NCBI GenBank assembly: GCA_937891465.1
Contig: CALAHF010000165.1
Coordinates: forward strand, 62,001 to 126,000
Length of the DNA: 64,000 nucleotides
Direction of reading: 5' to 3'
DNA from: an uncultured Verrucomicrobiales bacterium
GTDB lineage: Bacteria; Verrucomicrobiota; Verrucomicrobiia; Verrucomicrobiales; DEV007
The position numbers and the translations under genes are program-made. This document shows, in pieces, positions 33,148-41,519 of the stretch. The notes under the pieces are model-generated. The model did no database searches. It saw nothing but the letters and a program-made list of their open reading frames with translations, and was not told the DNA's origin. The stretch's first letter is position 1. The number at the start of each line of letters is the position of its first letter.

Positions 33148-33966
33148 ATGATGAAAAAAATCGTAATGACCACCGCTCTTCTCGCAGGACTTTCTGTTTC
33201 TGCATTCGCCGAAGACAAAATCATAATTAAAGGCTCCGACACTCTCGGAGCGAAAATGGTTCCTCAGCAAGCAGAAGCTTACAAGGAAGCAGGCAACGAA
33301 GTTGGATTCGAAATCGCAGCTGAAGGGTCTTCAAGCGCATTCACAAACCTTCTCTCTGGATCGGCTGACATCGGAATGTCCAGCCGGAACATAAAGGATT
33401 CTGAAAATGAGTCTTTCACTGCAAAAGGAAAAGAGATCGTTGAAACCACCGCTGGTTACGACATGATCGGTGTGATCGTTAACAGCGCTAACAGCGTTGA
33501 AAGCCTCACCCTTGAGCAAGTTGAAGGAATCTTCACAGGTGACATCACTGATTGGTCAGAAGTTGGCGGTCAGGCGGGTCCGATCTCTGCCTACACACGC
33601 AACACTTCTTCAGGCACATACAAGTCATTCCAGGAAATGGCTATGGGCAAGCGGGACTACGGTTCTGACACACAGAAGATGGCTGGTAACGAGCAGATCG
33701 CTGCTGAAGTTGCTAAGAACGCAAACGGAATCGGCTACGTCGGTTTGGCTTACGTTAAAAAAGACGGCATCACCCCGGTCAAAGTTGACGACATTGAGCT
33801 CAAGCCAGAAAACGCAAAAGATTATCCAATCGCACGTTCACTTTTCTTCTACACGATCAAAGGTGAGCTTTCAGAAGCTGCGCAGAAGTTCCTCACATGG
33901 GCAACGACTGACGAAAAAGCTGCTGCTGTTGTAGAGCGCGTCGGATTTATCCCACTCAAAAAGTAA
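33148..33966 (+). CDS. pstS: Phosphate ABC transporter substrate-binding protein PstS
   Basis: About 272 residues with a signal peptide (MMKKIVMTTALLAGLSVSAFA-ED). IIIKGSDTLGAKMVPQ at the first phosphate loop, EGSSSAFTNLLSGSADIGMSSR for the second, and SAYTRNTSSGTYKSFQEM for the third are PstS-type phosphate contacts; NANGIGYVGLAYV follows. It captures inorganic phosphate in the periplasm for PstCAB. First gene of the operon; a hairpin after its stop probably reduces read-through so that it is made in excess. Confidence 0.95.
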   Translation: MMKKIVMTTALLAGLSVSAFAEDKIIIKGSDTLGAKMVPQQAEAYKEAGNEVGFEIAAEGSSSAFTNLLSGSADIGMSSRNIKDSENESFTAKGKEIVETTAGYDMIGVIVNSANSVESLTLEQVEGIFTGDITDWSEVGGQAGPISAYTRNTSSGTYKSFQEMAMGKRDYGSDTQKMAGNEQIAAEVAKNANGIGYVGLAYVKKDGITPVKVDDIELKPENAKDYPIARSLFFYTIKGELSEAAQKFLTWATTDEKAAAVVERVGFIPLKK

Positions 33967-33999
33967 TTCGACCTCGAACACATCAAGATCAACATTTGG

Positions 34000-34028
34000 A
34001 AACCCGGTGGCAATCAGCCTCCGGGTTT
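34000..34028 (+). terminator. Attenuating hairpin between pstS and pstC
   Basis: AAACCCGG pairs with CCGGGTTT across a 13-base loop, followed by TTT. It lies 34 bp after the pstS stop inside the operon and could lower expression of the membrane and ATPase genes relative to the binding protein. Confidence 0.7.
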
Positions 34029-34074
34029 TACCGCGTAAAATTCTATCGGATCAGAAAAAGACCGTGAGCAATCT

Positions 34075-36105
34075 ATGAGCGATCAACCGCAAGCAGACGA
34101 ACCGATCAAGTTTCGGCGGAAGGGCTTCAAATTTCTGGGACTCGGCCTCCAGGAATACATTAAATATTTCTTTGGTGGGAATGCCAGTCTTGCGATCATC
34201 GTTCTTGTTCTGATTTGCACGTTTTTACTCAAGGAGGGAATTGCATTTTTCCCTGACTACAACAAGGAGCTCCGCGAATATCGCCAAACGGGTCAAGAAT
34301 TCGTCGACTACGCCGACCGGCAAATCGACGCCCACACTCGCATTAATAGCGATGCCAACATCGCATACTACGCCGAGCTCAATCAGTCCTCGAAATTTGA
34401 AGACGACATTCTTTCCGCCTATCGATCCGTGGGAAGTTTTGTGAGAAGTGCGACTTCTTCTGAAACGGATCAGCTCAAGCGGTACACAGAAAGGATCGAG
34501 GATTTAGAAGACAATCTTGCGAAGCTGGCAGAAGCCCCCGCGACTGACGAGATTGATGGGAGAGCTCAAATACAACAACTGGCTGTTGAATTGGACGATT
34601 ACCAACAGCGATCGGAAAAGCTGAAGGGCGAAATTCTGACTCATTTTAGGCTTCACCTCGCCAACGAATCCATTTGGGAAAACGTCCGGCCTGGAATTCA
34701 TTTATCGAAAGAGAGCAAAGAACTTGTTCTCACCGCCGTGCTTCACAAGCAACCTGGCGTGAAGGAAGAGTATCCTGAAATCAAGCAGTTGATGGCTGAT
34801 AGCTCCGCCAAGAAAAAAGTCGCAACGGAATCATTGGCTGAATTCAAATCAACCATCACTGCCCTCTCAAAAGCGGTTCGCCCAATGAAATCGTTCGTTC
34901 GGGATTTGAAAGATATCGCCAGCGAAAATGCCCGTGAGGCGAAAAAATTCTCGACTGCAGAACTCCGCTATGATGCTCTTCTTAAGGGGTCAGAAAAAGC
35001 GGCGACGGAATCTGACAAACAAAGGTTCATCGAACAAGCCGGGGCCGTTGATCGAACTAAACCAAATTTCGAAGAAATAACAAAGCCCCTCATAGCAAAA
35101 ACCGATGAGCACAATAAACTCTCCGTCGAGTTACAGAAGGAAATCGCTCGACTGGTCCCGCTACTTCCAAAAAATCCAGCCACCGAATCCGCACGGGAAA
35201 ACCTGCAAAAGGTTCAGGGCAATGCTGCCAATTTTCCAAACATCGCAGAGGAAAGCCGCGAAGAAATGATGGATTGGAACTTCGATAAGAAGAACTCCGT
35301 TTTCCACGCTCTCGGCGCTTTCTTTTTTGGCAAACACTGGATTTCGAACAGCTCATGGCGCGACTTTTATGGAATCCTCCCCTTGTTCACCGGATCGCTG
35401 CTCATCGCCCTTATTGCGCTTGCCGTAGCGGTTCCGTTTTCTCTCGCAGCTGCGATCTACGTGAATCAACTCGCTTCGCGAAGAGAACAGAACTTTATCA
35501 AACCAGCGATTGAATTCATCGGCGCCATCCCTTCCGTCGTGCTTGGATTTTTTGGAATTCTCGTTCTCGGAACCGCGCTTCGAAACGTCAGCCAAATCGA
35601 AGCGCTATCATGGATTCCCGGCTTTCCGATGGCTGAGCGCCTCACCATTTTGAATGCAGGACTCCTCCTCGCATTCATGGCCGTACCGACAATTTTCACA
35701 CTGGCGGAGGACGCGCTCAACAACGTTCCCCAGGCACTTTCCGAAAACTCATTCGCGATGGGAGCTTCAAAATTACAGACCATTCTTCGAGTCGTATTTC
35801 CGGCATCGATCTCTGGAATTATTGCCGCCGTGCTACTGGGCTTTGGCCGAATCGTCGGTGAAACGATGGTAGTCCTCCTTGTCGCAGGAAACAAAATCAA
35901 AATCCCCGATTTTACCGAAGGAATCGGTGTTGTCACCCAACCGGCTCACACCATGACGGGGATCATTGCTCAGGAACTTGGCGAGGTGGACAAAGGCTCC
36001 CTTCACTGGGGCGCACTTTTCATGGTCGGTCTCGTACTCTTTTTTATGTCGCTAGTGATTAATTTTTCAGCACAGCGAATCCTCAAAAAACTTCAGAAAT
36101 TCTGA
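34075..36105 (+). CDS. pstC: Phosphate ABC transporter permease PstC with a large inserted domain
   Basis: 676 residues, about twice the usual PstC. After a first helix (ASLAIIVLVLICTFLL, residues about 37-53) comes an inserted soluble region to about residue 428, predicted largely helical with coiled-coil character (DQLKRYTERIEDLEDNLAKL, IQQLAVELDDYQQRSEKLK). The rest is the normal permease: DFYGILPLFTGSLLIALIALAVA, EFIGAIPSVVLGFFGI, the EAA-like loop QALSENSFAMGASKLQTILRVVFPASISGIIA and GRIVGETMVVLLVAG. With PstA it forms the phosphate channel in the inner membrane. Confidence 0.92.
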   Translation: MSDQPQADEPIKFRRKGFKFLGLGLQEYIKYFFGGNASLAIIVLVLICTFLLKEGIAFFPDYNKELREYRQTGQEFVDYADRQIDAHTRINSDANIAYYAELNQSSKFEDDILSAYRSVGSFVRSATSSETDQLKRYTERIEDLEDNLAKLAEAPATDEIDGRAQIQQLAVELDDYQQRSEKLKGEILTHFRLHLANESIWENVRPGIHLSKESKELVLTAVLHKQPGVKEEYPEIKQLMADSSAKKKVATESLAEFKSTITALSKAVRPMKSFVRDLKDIASENAREAKKFSTAELRYDALLKGSEKAATESDKQRFIEQAGAVDRTKPNFEEITKPLIAKTDEHNKLSVELQKEIARLVPLLPKNPATESARENLQKVQGNAANFPNIAEESREEMMDWNFDKKNSVFHALGAFFFGKHWISNSSWRDFYGILPLFTGSLLIALIALAVAVPFSLAAAIYVNQLASRREQNFIKPAIEFIGAIPSVVLGFFGILVLGTALRNVSQIEALSWIPGFPMAERLTILNAGLLLAFMAVPTIFTLAEDALNNVPQALSENSFAMGASKLQTILRVVFPASISGIIAAVLLGFGRIVGETMVVLLVAGNKIKIPDFTEGIGVVTQPAHTMTGIIAQELGEVDKGSLHWGALFMVGLVLFFMSLVINFSAQRILKKLQKF

Positions 36106-36160
36106 AGCAGTCTTTTTCCTATTTGCCCAACTATTTACACCTTCACCCTGAACTCGAATC

Positions 36161-37393
36161 ATGGAAGACACCCCTCCCCTTGATCCTTCGATAGAAGACG
36201 AGGACAACCAAACTCCGGTCGATGATCCGGTTGTTAATCCCTTCGCGACCACTTCGAGATGGGCCAAGGTAAAGGAAGCAATTGCCTCAAATTTTCTTCG
36301 CGCCGGAGCTTATGTGATCTTGATTTGTGCATTCTACATTTTTGGTGACATCATCGTAAGAGGCGCACCCGTTGTGTTTCAAAAAGAAGCCCCCTTCATC
36401 AACACCGAGTTCTTTACCCTCGATCCGGAAACCCTCGTTGTTTTCGAAACCGCTGACGGCAACGAATACGAAAAACGCTACTCTGAATACGCCCAATTCA
36501 AACGCGACAACCCGACCGTTGAAATCGTTTCAGAGCACACGCACTCATATTCTGCTGGTGGCATCCGGGGTCCCCTTGTCGGCACCTTTCTCTTAACTGG
36601 AATTTGTATCGTGATTGCGATTTTTGTCGGACTCACCACCGCCATTTACCTCAGCGAATATACCAGCAGAGGGCGGTTTATGGATGCCATCCGGCTGGCC
36701 ATTATGAACCTCGCCGGGGTTCCCTCGATCGTCTACGGACTCTTCGGCCTGGGGCTCTTCTGCCTGGTGGCACCCGTTATCACGTCGGAACCAAATTTGG
36801 ACAATACGATTCAAATTTGGTTCACTGACATTGAAATTGCACCAGTCATTCCATTGCCTTTCACTGACAATTCGCTTTCATTTCAAGGGTGGGGACAATG
36901 CATGCTCGCGGGAGGATTCACTCTCGCCGTCATGGTCTTGCCCGTGATCATTACCGCCTGTGAGGAATCCCTCAAAGCTGTTCCCATGGGCTTTCGCGAA
37001 GCCTCTTTTGCCCTCGGAGCAACCAAATGGCAGACCATTCAAAAATCGGTCCTTCCTTACGCCTTCCCGGGAATGCTTACCGCGACTATTCTTGGTATCA
37101 CCCGAGTCGCCGGCGAGACCGCGCCCATCATGTTCACCGCCGCCGTAGCTCACAAAGACGAGTTGCCGTGGGCTATTCTTGAAACTCCCGGCAATGGTGT
37201 TGGTGACGTCTTATCTCAATCAGTCCAGGCAATGCCCTATCACATTTACACCGTTGCGGCTCGCATTCCCCAATCAGAATACACCGAGCCCATGCAATAT
37301 GGCTCCGTATTTGTCTTCATGGTTTTCGTGATGCTCTTCGCCGCACTCTCAGTCTGGATGCGAATCCGGTACCGGAAAAAAGTGAAATGGTAA
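36161..37393 (+). CDS. pstA: Phosphate ABC transporter permease PstA
   Basis: 410 residues. After a polar N-terminus and first helix (AGAYVILICAFYIFGDIIV) comes an extracytoplasmic loop of about 65 residues (FFTLDPETLVVFETADGNEYEKRY ...), then the permease core: GTFLLTGICIVIAIFVGLTTAIYLSEY, NLAGVPSIVYGLFGLGLF, the cytoplasmic coupling loop GFREASFALGATKWQTIQKSVLPYAFPGMLTA and RVAGETAPIMFTAAV. Typical PstA is near 290 residues, so both permeases of this operon carry extra domains. Start at 36161, 56 bp after pstC. Confidence 0.94.
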   Translation: MEDTPPLDPSIEDEDNQTPVDDPVVNPFATTSRWAKVKEAIASNFLRAGAYVILICAFYIFGDIIVRGAPVVFQKEAPFINTEFFTLDPETLVVFETADGNEYEKRYSEYAQFKRDNPTVEIVSEHTHSYSAGGIRGPLVGTFLLTGICIVIAIFVGLTTAIYLSEYTSRGRFMDAIRLAIMNLAGVPSIVYGLFGLGLFCLVAPVITSEPNLDNTIQIWFTDIEIAPVIPLPFTDNSLSFQGWGQCMLAGGFTLAVMVLPVIITACEESLKAVPMGFREASFALGATKWQTIQKSVLPYAFPGMLTATILGITRVAGETAPIMFTAAVAHKDELPWAILETPGNGVGDVLSQSVQAMPYHIYTVAARIPQSEYTEPMQYGSVFVFMVFVMLFAALSVWMRIRYRKKVKW

Positions 37394-37443
37394 GAAACAC
37401 AAAAAACCACTCGATTTACCGATCGATACCCAACAATTTATAA

Positions 37444-38289
37444 ATGAACGACACTATGTCAGCTACGGAACATCAGGACTATTCTACCGCACCTCAGGCT
37501 ACCACATCGAATCCGCCGGAAATCGAACACGAAGTGGTGATCGAAATCGATGACGTCAATTTTTCATACGACAAAAAGAAAGACGTCCTTCAAGACATCA
37601 CCTTGGACCTGCGCAAAAACGAAGTGACCGCATTCATCGGGCCCTCTGGTTGTGGTAAGTCCACCCTCCTTCGGTGTATGAACCGGATGAATGATCTCAT
37701 CCCGAACGCCGGCCTAACCAAGGGTGAAATCCGTATTCTCGGGACCGACATCCATGCACCCGAAGTCGACGTTATCGAACTCCGCAAGCACGTCGGAATG
37801 GTGTTCCAAAAATACAATCCCTTCCCAAAAAGCATTTACGAAAACGTTGCCTATGGCCTGCGAATTCAGGGCATCAAAAACAAGGCCATATTGGACGAAG
37901 CCGTTGAAACCAGCCTCATCTCCGCCGGTCTCTGGGAAGAAGTTAAAGACCGACTCGACGCCAGCGGCCTTGGACTTTCCGGCGGCCAACAACAGCGGCT
38001 TTGTATCGCACGCACGATTGCCGTTCAGCCCAAAATCATTCTCATGGATGAACCGTGCTCCGCACTGGATCCCCTATCGACAGCCACGATCGAAGATCTC
38101 ATCACCAAGTTGAAACACGACTTCACCATCGCCATCGTTACCCACAACATGCAACAGGCGACCCGGGTTTCCGACAAAACAGCCTTCTTTTATCTCGGTG
38201 AACTCATCGAATTCTCCGACACTACCAAGCTATTTACCAATCCCTCTGTCAAAGCCACCGAAGACTACATTAGCGGACGATTCGGCTAA
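37444..38289 (+). CDS. pstB: Phosphate ABC transporter ATP-binding protein PstB
   Basis: 281 residues. Walker [11 protein letters not shown]-loop [17 protein letters not shown], signature LSGGQQQR, Walker [14 protein letters not shown] and switch histidine IVTHNM are all present, and [16 protein letters not shown] is PstB-specific. It hydrolyses ATP to drive phosphate uptake through PstCA. Start could be 37444 or the in-frame ATG at 37456; both precede the same polar N-terminal extension of about 30 residues. Confidence 0.97.
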   Translation: MNDTMSATEHQDYSTAPQATTSNPPEIEHEVVIEIDDVNFSYDKKKDVLQDITLDLRKNEVTAFIGPSGCGKSTLLRCMNRMNDLIPNAGLTKGEIRILGTDIHAPEVDVIELRKHVGMVFQKYNPFPKSIYENVAYGLRIQGIKNKAILDEAVETSLISAGLWEEVKDRLDASGLGLSGGQQQRLCIARTIAVQPKIILMDEPCSALDPLSTATIEDLITKLKHDFTIAIVTHNMQQATRVSDKTAFFYLGELIEFSDTTKLFTNPSVKATEDYISGRFG

Positions 38290-38325
38290 GTCAGATTCGT
38301 CTTTCGATTTTCAAACAACATTTAA

Positions 38326-39027
38326 ATGAGTGAAATCCCACACACCTTGAGCGATTACGAAGAAGCCCTCAAAAATACAAAGAGTTCCGTTCTCACTATG
38401 GGCAGCATTGCATCCGAGAACCTGGCCAACGCCATCAAGGGACTTCTTGAACGCAACGAAGATCTTTGTAACGACGCCATAGCCGAAGACGAAGAGGTCA
38501 ACGCATACGAGCGGAGCATCGACAAAGAAGGCATGGAGATTCTCATGCGATTCAACCCCGTTGCCACCGACCTCCGCGCCGTTGTCGGCGCAATGAAAAT
38601 TTCGACTAACCTTGAGCGAATCGCTGATCAGGCAGAGAATATCGCACGGCGAGCTCGAAAAATTCTCAAGAAGAATGAAATTGATGAAGTCCGCCTCATC
38701 GAGCCCGTTTTTAAAATGGCCGCGGAACTCGTAGAAGATTCCTTGCGCTCCTTTTCAGAGGGTGATGTTGAGCTGGCACTAGGCCTCTACGATCGCGACT
38801 CGAAGTTGGACAAACTCCACCGCCAAGTCATGAAGACCTTCACCAAAGCAATGGAAAGCGATTCCGAAAATCTTCGAATTTATCTCAATTTGATTTTCAT
38901 CGTTCGCTGCCTTGAGCGCGTCGGCGATCACGCCGTGAACATCGGTGAAGACGTCGTTTATCTTTACGAAGCAGCAGACATTCGGCACATTGGCCCATCT
39001 GCACTCGAAGCAGACGAGGAAGAATAA
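38326..39027 (+). CDS. phoU: Phosphate regulator PhoU
   Basis: 233 residues, two PhoU three-helix bundles. MGSIASENLANAIKGLLERN opens the first, with the metal-binding E/DxxxD pattern near IDKEGMEILMRFNPVATDLRAVVGAMKISTNLERIADQAENIARRA; the second repeats it as IYLNLIFIVRCLERVGDHAVNIGED. PhoU couples the Pst transporter to PhoR and prevents toxic phosphate uptake. It ends the operon; a repeat copy follows 16 bp after its stop. Confidence 0.95.
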   Translation: MSEIPHTLSDYEEALKNTKSSVLTMGSIASENLANAIKGLLERNEDLCNDAIAEDEEVNAYERSIDKEGMEILMRFNPVATDLRAVVGAMKISTNLERIADQAENIARRARKILKKNEIDEVRLIEPVFKMAAELVEDSLRSFSEGDVELALGLYDRDSKLDKLHRQVMKTFTKAMESDSENLRIYLNLIFIVRCLERVGDHAVNIGEDVVYLYEAADIRHIGPSALEADEEE

Positions 39028-39042
39028 TTCTACAAGGAATCA

Positions 39043-39085
39043 CGATCCAATAGGGTGCGTTCGATGAACCTACACTGTTGGATCG
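39043..39085. repeat. Interspersed palindromic element, copy 10
   Basis: Arms CGATCCAATAGGGT and CACTGTTGGATCG, inner pair GTTCGATGAAC. It sits between the convergent phoU and phoR genes and, followed by TTTTTT at 39086, could also end transcription. Confidence 0.85.
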
Positions 39086-39094
39086 TTTTTTTAT

Positions 39095-40378
39095 TTAGAC
39101 GGGGCTCAATACCGATAGCGGAGGAGGAGGAACCGAAAGGTGAAAACACGTTTTCCGCCCAGGCTGACTTGTCACTGAAATGGAACCGTGATGAGCTTCA
39201 ATGGCACGCTTTACGATTGAAAGCCCCAGCCCCGTCCCCTTCAATTCGCCGCTTGCATGTTGCTTATCCACTTTATAAAAGCGCTTGAATACCCCTTCCA
39301 AATCCGCCGCAGGGATTCCCACTCCATTATCGATCACATCGATTTCGAAACGGTCATTAACTTCCAGGCGTTTCACCCGGACGGTGATTTTCAGCCCCAG
39401 CCGCGCATTTTGTTTAAGTGCATTTTCGACCAGATTAAAAAATACCTGATCCCAATAATAGGGATCGCCATAAAACCCTCTGAGCCCTTCTTTAGGGTAT
39501 TTAACCGAAATGACGGTATCGTGGCGATCGATCAACAATTGAAGCCGCTCGATGGTTCCGTTGATGCATTCACTGATATCAAAAAGCTCCATTCGAAGCA
39601 GGCTTTCGTCAGCCTGGTTGCTTTCCAATTTCGAAATCGTCAACATGTCCTCAACGATTCGGGTGAGCCGATCCGTGTGCTTCTTCATCACCGAAATCGT
39701 CGAATCATCACCATCTTCATCTAAAATTTCCAGATATCCGTTGAGAATCGACAACGGAGTCCGCAACTCATGCGACGCATTGGCAACGAAGTCCTTTCGA
39801 ATCTGTTCCGTCTGCAAACGCTCCGTGATATCTCGAATAATCAACCACGCGCCGCTTCCGATTTTATAATCTGGATCAATCGGGCCTGCTTCGATCAGCA
39901 GCGTTTCCGACGAATTCACCAACTTGATTTGATCCTGCATCTTGCCATTGGCTGAAACTGCCAGTCGCACAGTTTCATCGATGTGATGATCCCGACAAAT
40001 TTCGATCAACGGCCGCCCAATTTGCCCTTGGGCAGCAGGAAACAATCGCAACGCAGCCTTGTTGACGAAACGAACTTCGTAATGTTCATCAACGACGAAA
40101 AGCGCGTCTTCGATCTGATTCAAAAGATAATCGAGAATCTTCCTCCTGCCCATTTCTGACATCCTCATCATCTCTCCCTCCGTCGCTGTATTCAGCACTG
40201 CAGCGCTCAATCGCGACAATCGGTCCTGTTGAGTTGTCTCCGGAAGAGACTCTCGCTCAAAAATAGACTCATCTTTCAACGCAGCCGTTAAATCTTCAAT
40301 CCCACGGCATAACACGACCAAACGGTAAGCCAACCAAAGCCCCGCACTTCCAATAACGATGATGATGAAAGTCTGCAC
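39095..40378 (-). CDS. phoR: Phosphate regulon sensor histidine kinase PhoR
   Basis: 427 residues. One N-terminal membrane helix (TFIIIVIGSAGLWLAYRLVVL), a PAS domain at about residues 85-185 (ALFVVDEHYEVRFVNKAALRLF), a HisKA domain with phosphorylated His203 in NASHELRTPLSILNGYLEIL, and a HATPase domain with N box FFNLVENALKQN, G1 DNGVGIPA and G2 GTGLGLSIV. It phosphorylates PhoB when phosphate is short. phoB lies 3 bp upstream, so the two are co-transcribed, convergent to the pst operon they should control. Confidence 0.93.
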   Translation of the reverse strand: MQTFIIIVIGSAGLWLAYRLVVLCRGIEDLTAALKDESIFERESLPETTQQDRLSRLSAAVLNTATEGEMMRMSEMGRRKILDYLLNQIEDALFVVDEHYEVRFVNKAALRLFPAAQGQIGRPLIEICRDHHIDETVRLAVSANGKMQDQIKLVNSSETLLIEAGPIDPDYKIGSGAWLIIRDITERLQTEQIRKDFVANASHELRTPLSILNGYLEILDEDGDDSTISVMKKHTDRLTRIVEDMLTISKLESNQADESLLRMELFDISECINGTIERLQLLIDRHDTVISVKYPKEGLRGFYGDPYYWDQVFFNLVENALKQNARLGLKITVRVKRLEVNDRFEIDVIDNGVGIPAADLEGVFKRFYKVDKQHASGELKGTGLGLSIVKRAIEAHHGSISVTSQPGRKTCFHLSVPPPPLSVLSPV

Positions 40379-40381
40379 GTT

Positions 40382-41068
40382 TCAAATTTCCGCTGAATCA
40401 TTAAACCGGTACCCGACTGAACGGATCGTTTCAATGATCACTCCAAACTCTCCCAGCTTGGTCCGCAACCTTTTAATATGGGTATCCAGCGTCCGGGTCT
40501 GCATCGAATCGCTGTAACCCCACACTTTTTGGAGCAAATCCGCCCGCTCACAAATTTGACCCGGCACCTCCGTCAGCGCCAGCAGGAGCTTAAATTCAGT
40601 CGAGGTCAGATATACATCCTCACTCGCCAGAAACAACTTCAGTGAATTTTTATCGAGCCGGAACTCACCGATTTCGACAACCGAACCCGAATCCAACTCA
40701 TTGGTGCGTCGAAGCACATTTCGAACTCGCAGTACCAATTCCTTCGGACTGAACGGCTTCGTTAAATAATCATCCGCCCCGAGTTCCAGCCCCGCGATTC
40801 GTTCATCCAGCCCGCTTCTTGCCGTCAGCATAATGATCGGCAGCCGAGTCGTCCGCGCATCCTTCCGCAGCGCCTTGCAAACCGCGATTCCATCTTTCCC
40901 CGGCATCATCAGATCGAGAATCACCAAATCGGGTTGTTTCTTCTTCGCCAGCTTTTCACCTTCCAACCCATCACTCGCTTCGATCGTGTCGAAGCCTTCG
41001 CGCTGAAGTTTGAGGGCAAGCAGATTACGAATATCCGTCTCGTCATCTACAATGAGAATCGTTGGCAT
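40382..41068 (-). CDS. phoB: Response regulator PhoB (OmpR family)
   Basis: 228 residues. Receiver domain with acidic pocket VDDE, phosphoacceptor Asp52 in LVILDLMMPG, Thr in IIMLTARSG and Lys in DYLTKPFS; C-terminal winged helix with VYLTSTEFKLLLALTEVPGQICERADLLQKVWGY and TRTLDTHIKRLRTKLG. It should activate pstS and its own gene through the Pho boxes at 32930 and 41139. Partner and location make PhoB far more likely than another OmpR-type regulator. Confidence 0.93.
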   Translation of the reverse strand: MPTILIVDDETDIRNLLALKLQREGFDTIEASDGLEGEKLAKKKQPDLVILDLMMPGKDGIAVCKALRKDARTTRLPIIMLTARSGLDERIAGLELGADDYLTKPFSPKELVLRVRNVLRRTNELDSGSVVEIGEFRLDKNSLKLFLASEDVYLTSTEFKLLLALTEVPGQICERADLLQKVWGYSDSMQTRTLDTHIKRLRTKLGEFGVIIETIRSVGYRFNDSAEI

Positions 41069-41138
41069 GATAGAAAAGTTTGGGGATCAAATTTAAACCC
41101 GACTATCTAGCCGTTCAAACAGATCGAAACCGGAGGTT

Positions 41139-41155
41139 TCTGACAAATTCGTCAC
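41139..41155 (-). promoter_or_regulatory. Candidate Pho box upstream of phoB
   Basis: Read on the minus strand GTGACGAATTTGTCAGA; the first 13 positions match the site before pstS with one change. It lies 70 bp upstream of the phoB start, suited to autoregulation. Confidence 0.5.
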
Positions 41156-41175
41156 AAAAGAAGAGGAATCTGCGG

Positions 41176-41514
41176 ATGAATTCCACCGTTTGCCAATTCG
41201 TGCTACGATTTCGAAGAATGGAACTTGGTGATCTGCGAAAACTCCGAATCCTGCATGAAATTCACGCGTGGGTCATGACGGGCTGCACCGCCTTGATTTC
41301 GACTCAGATTTTACTTTCAGGGTTTATTCGATCGCCAATTTTTGGGAATCGACTCCGAGCTCTGATGCCAGACTTGGCTGTTGTTTGGATACTGTGTTTG
41401 GTGGTGTGCGTGATCCTTTATCTCGCACGCAAACGGCCCAAGCGAGATCTAGCTACAGTTCTATTGTCTATCAATGTAGTGGTGTCACTTTGTGTATTGA
41501 TGCGTCCGCTTTAA
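41176..41514 (+). CDS. Small three-helix membrane protein
   Basis: About 112 residues. Three hydrophobic helices are visible (GCTALISTQILLSGFI, LAVVWILCLVVCVILYLA, LATVLLSINVVVSLCVLM) with a basic loop (RKRPKRD). No family recognised. AGGA lies 9 bp before the ATG at 41176; the ATG at 41218 is an alternative. It converges on the sulfatase gene with 5 bp between stops. The hydrophobic periodicity argues for a real protein, but there is no other support. Confidence 0.5.
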   Translation: MNSTVCQFVLRFRRMELGDLRKLRILHEIHAWVMTGCTALISTQILLSGFIRSPIFGNRLRALMPDLAVVWILCLVVCVILYLARKRPKRDLATVLLSINVVVSLCVLMRPL

Positions 41515-41519
41515 GGCGA

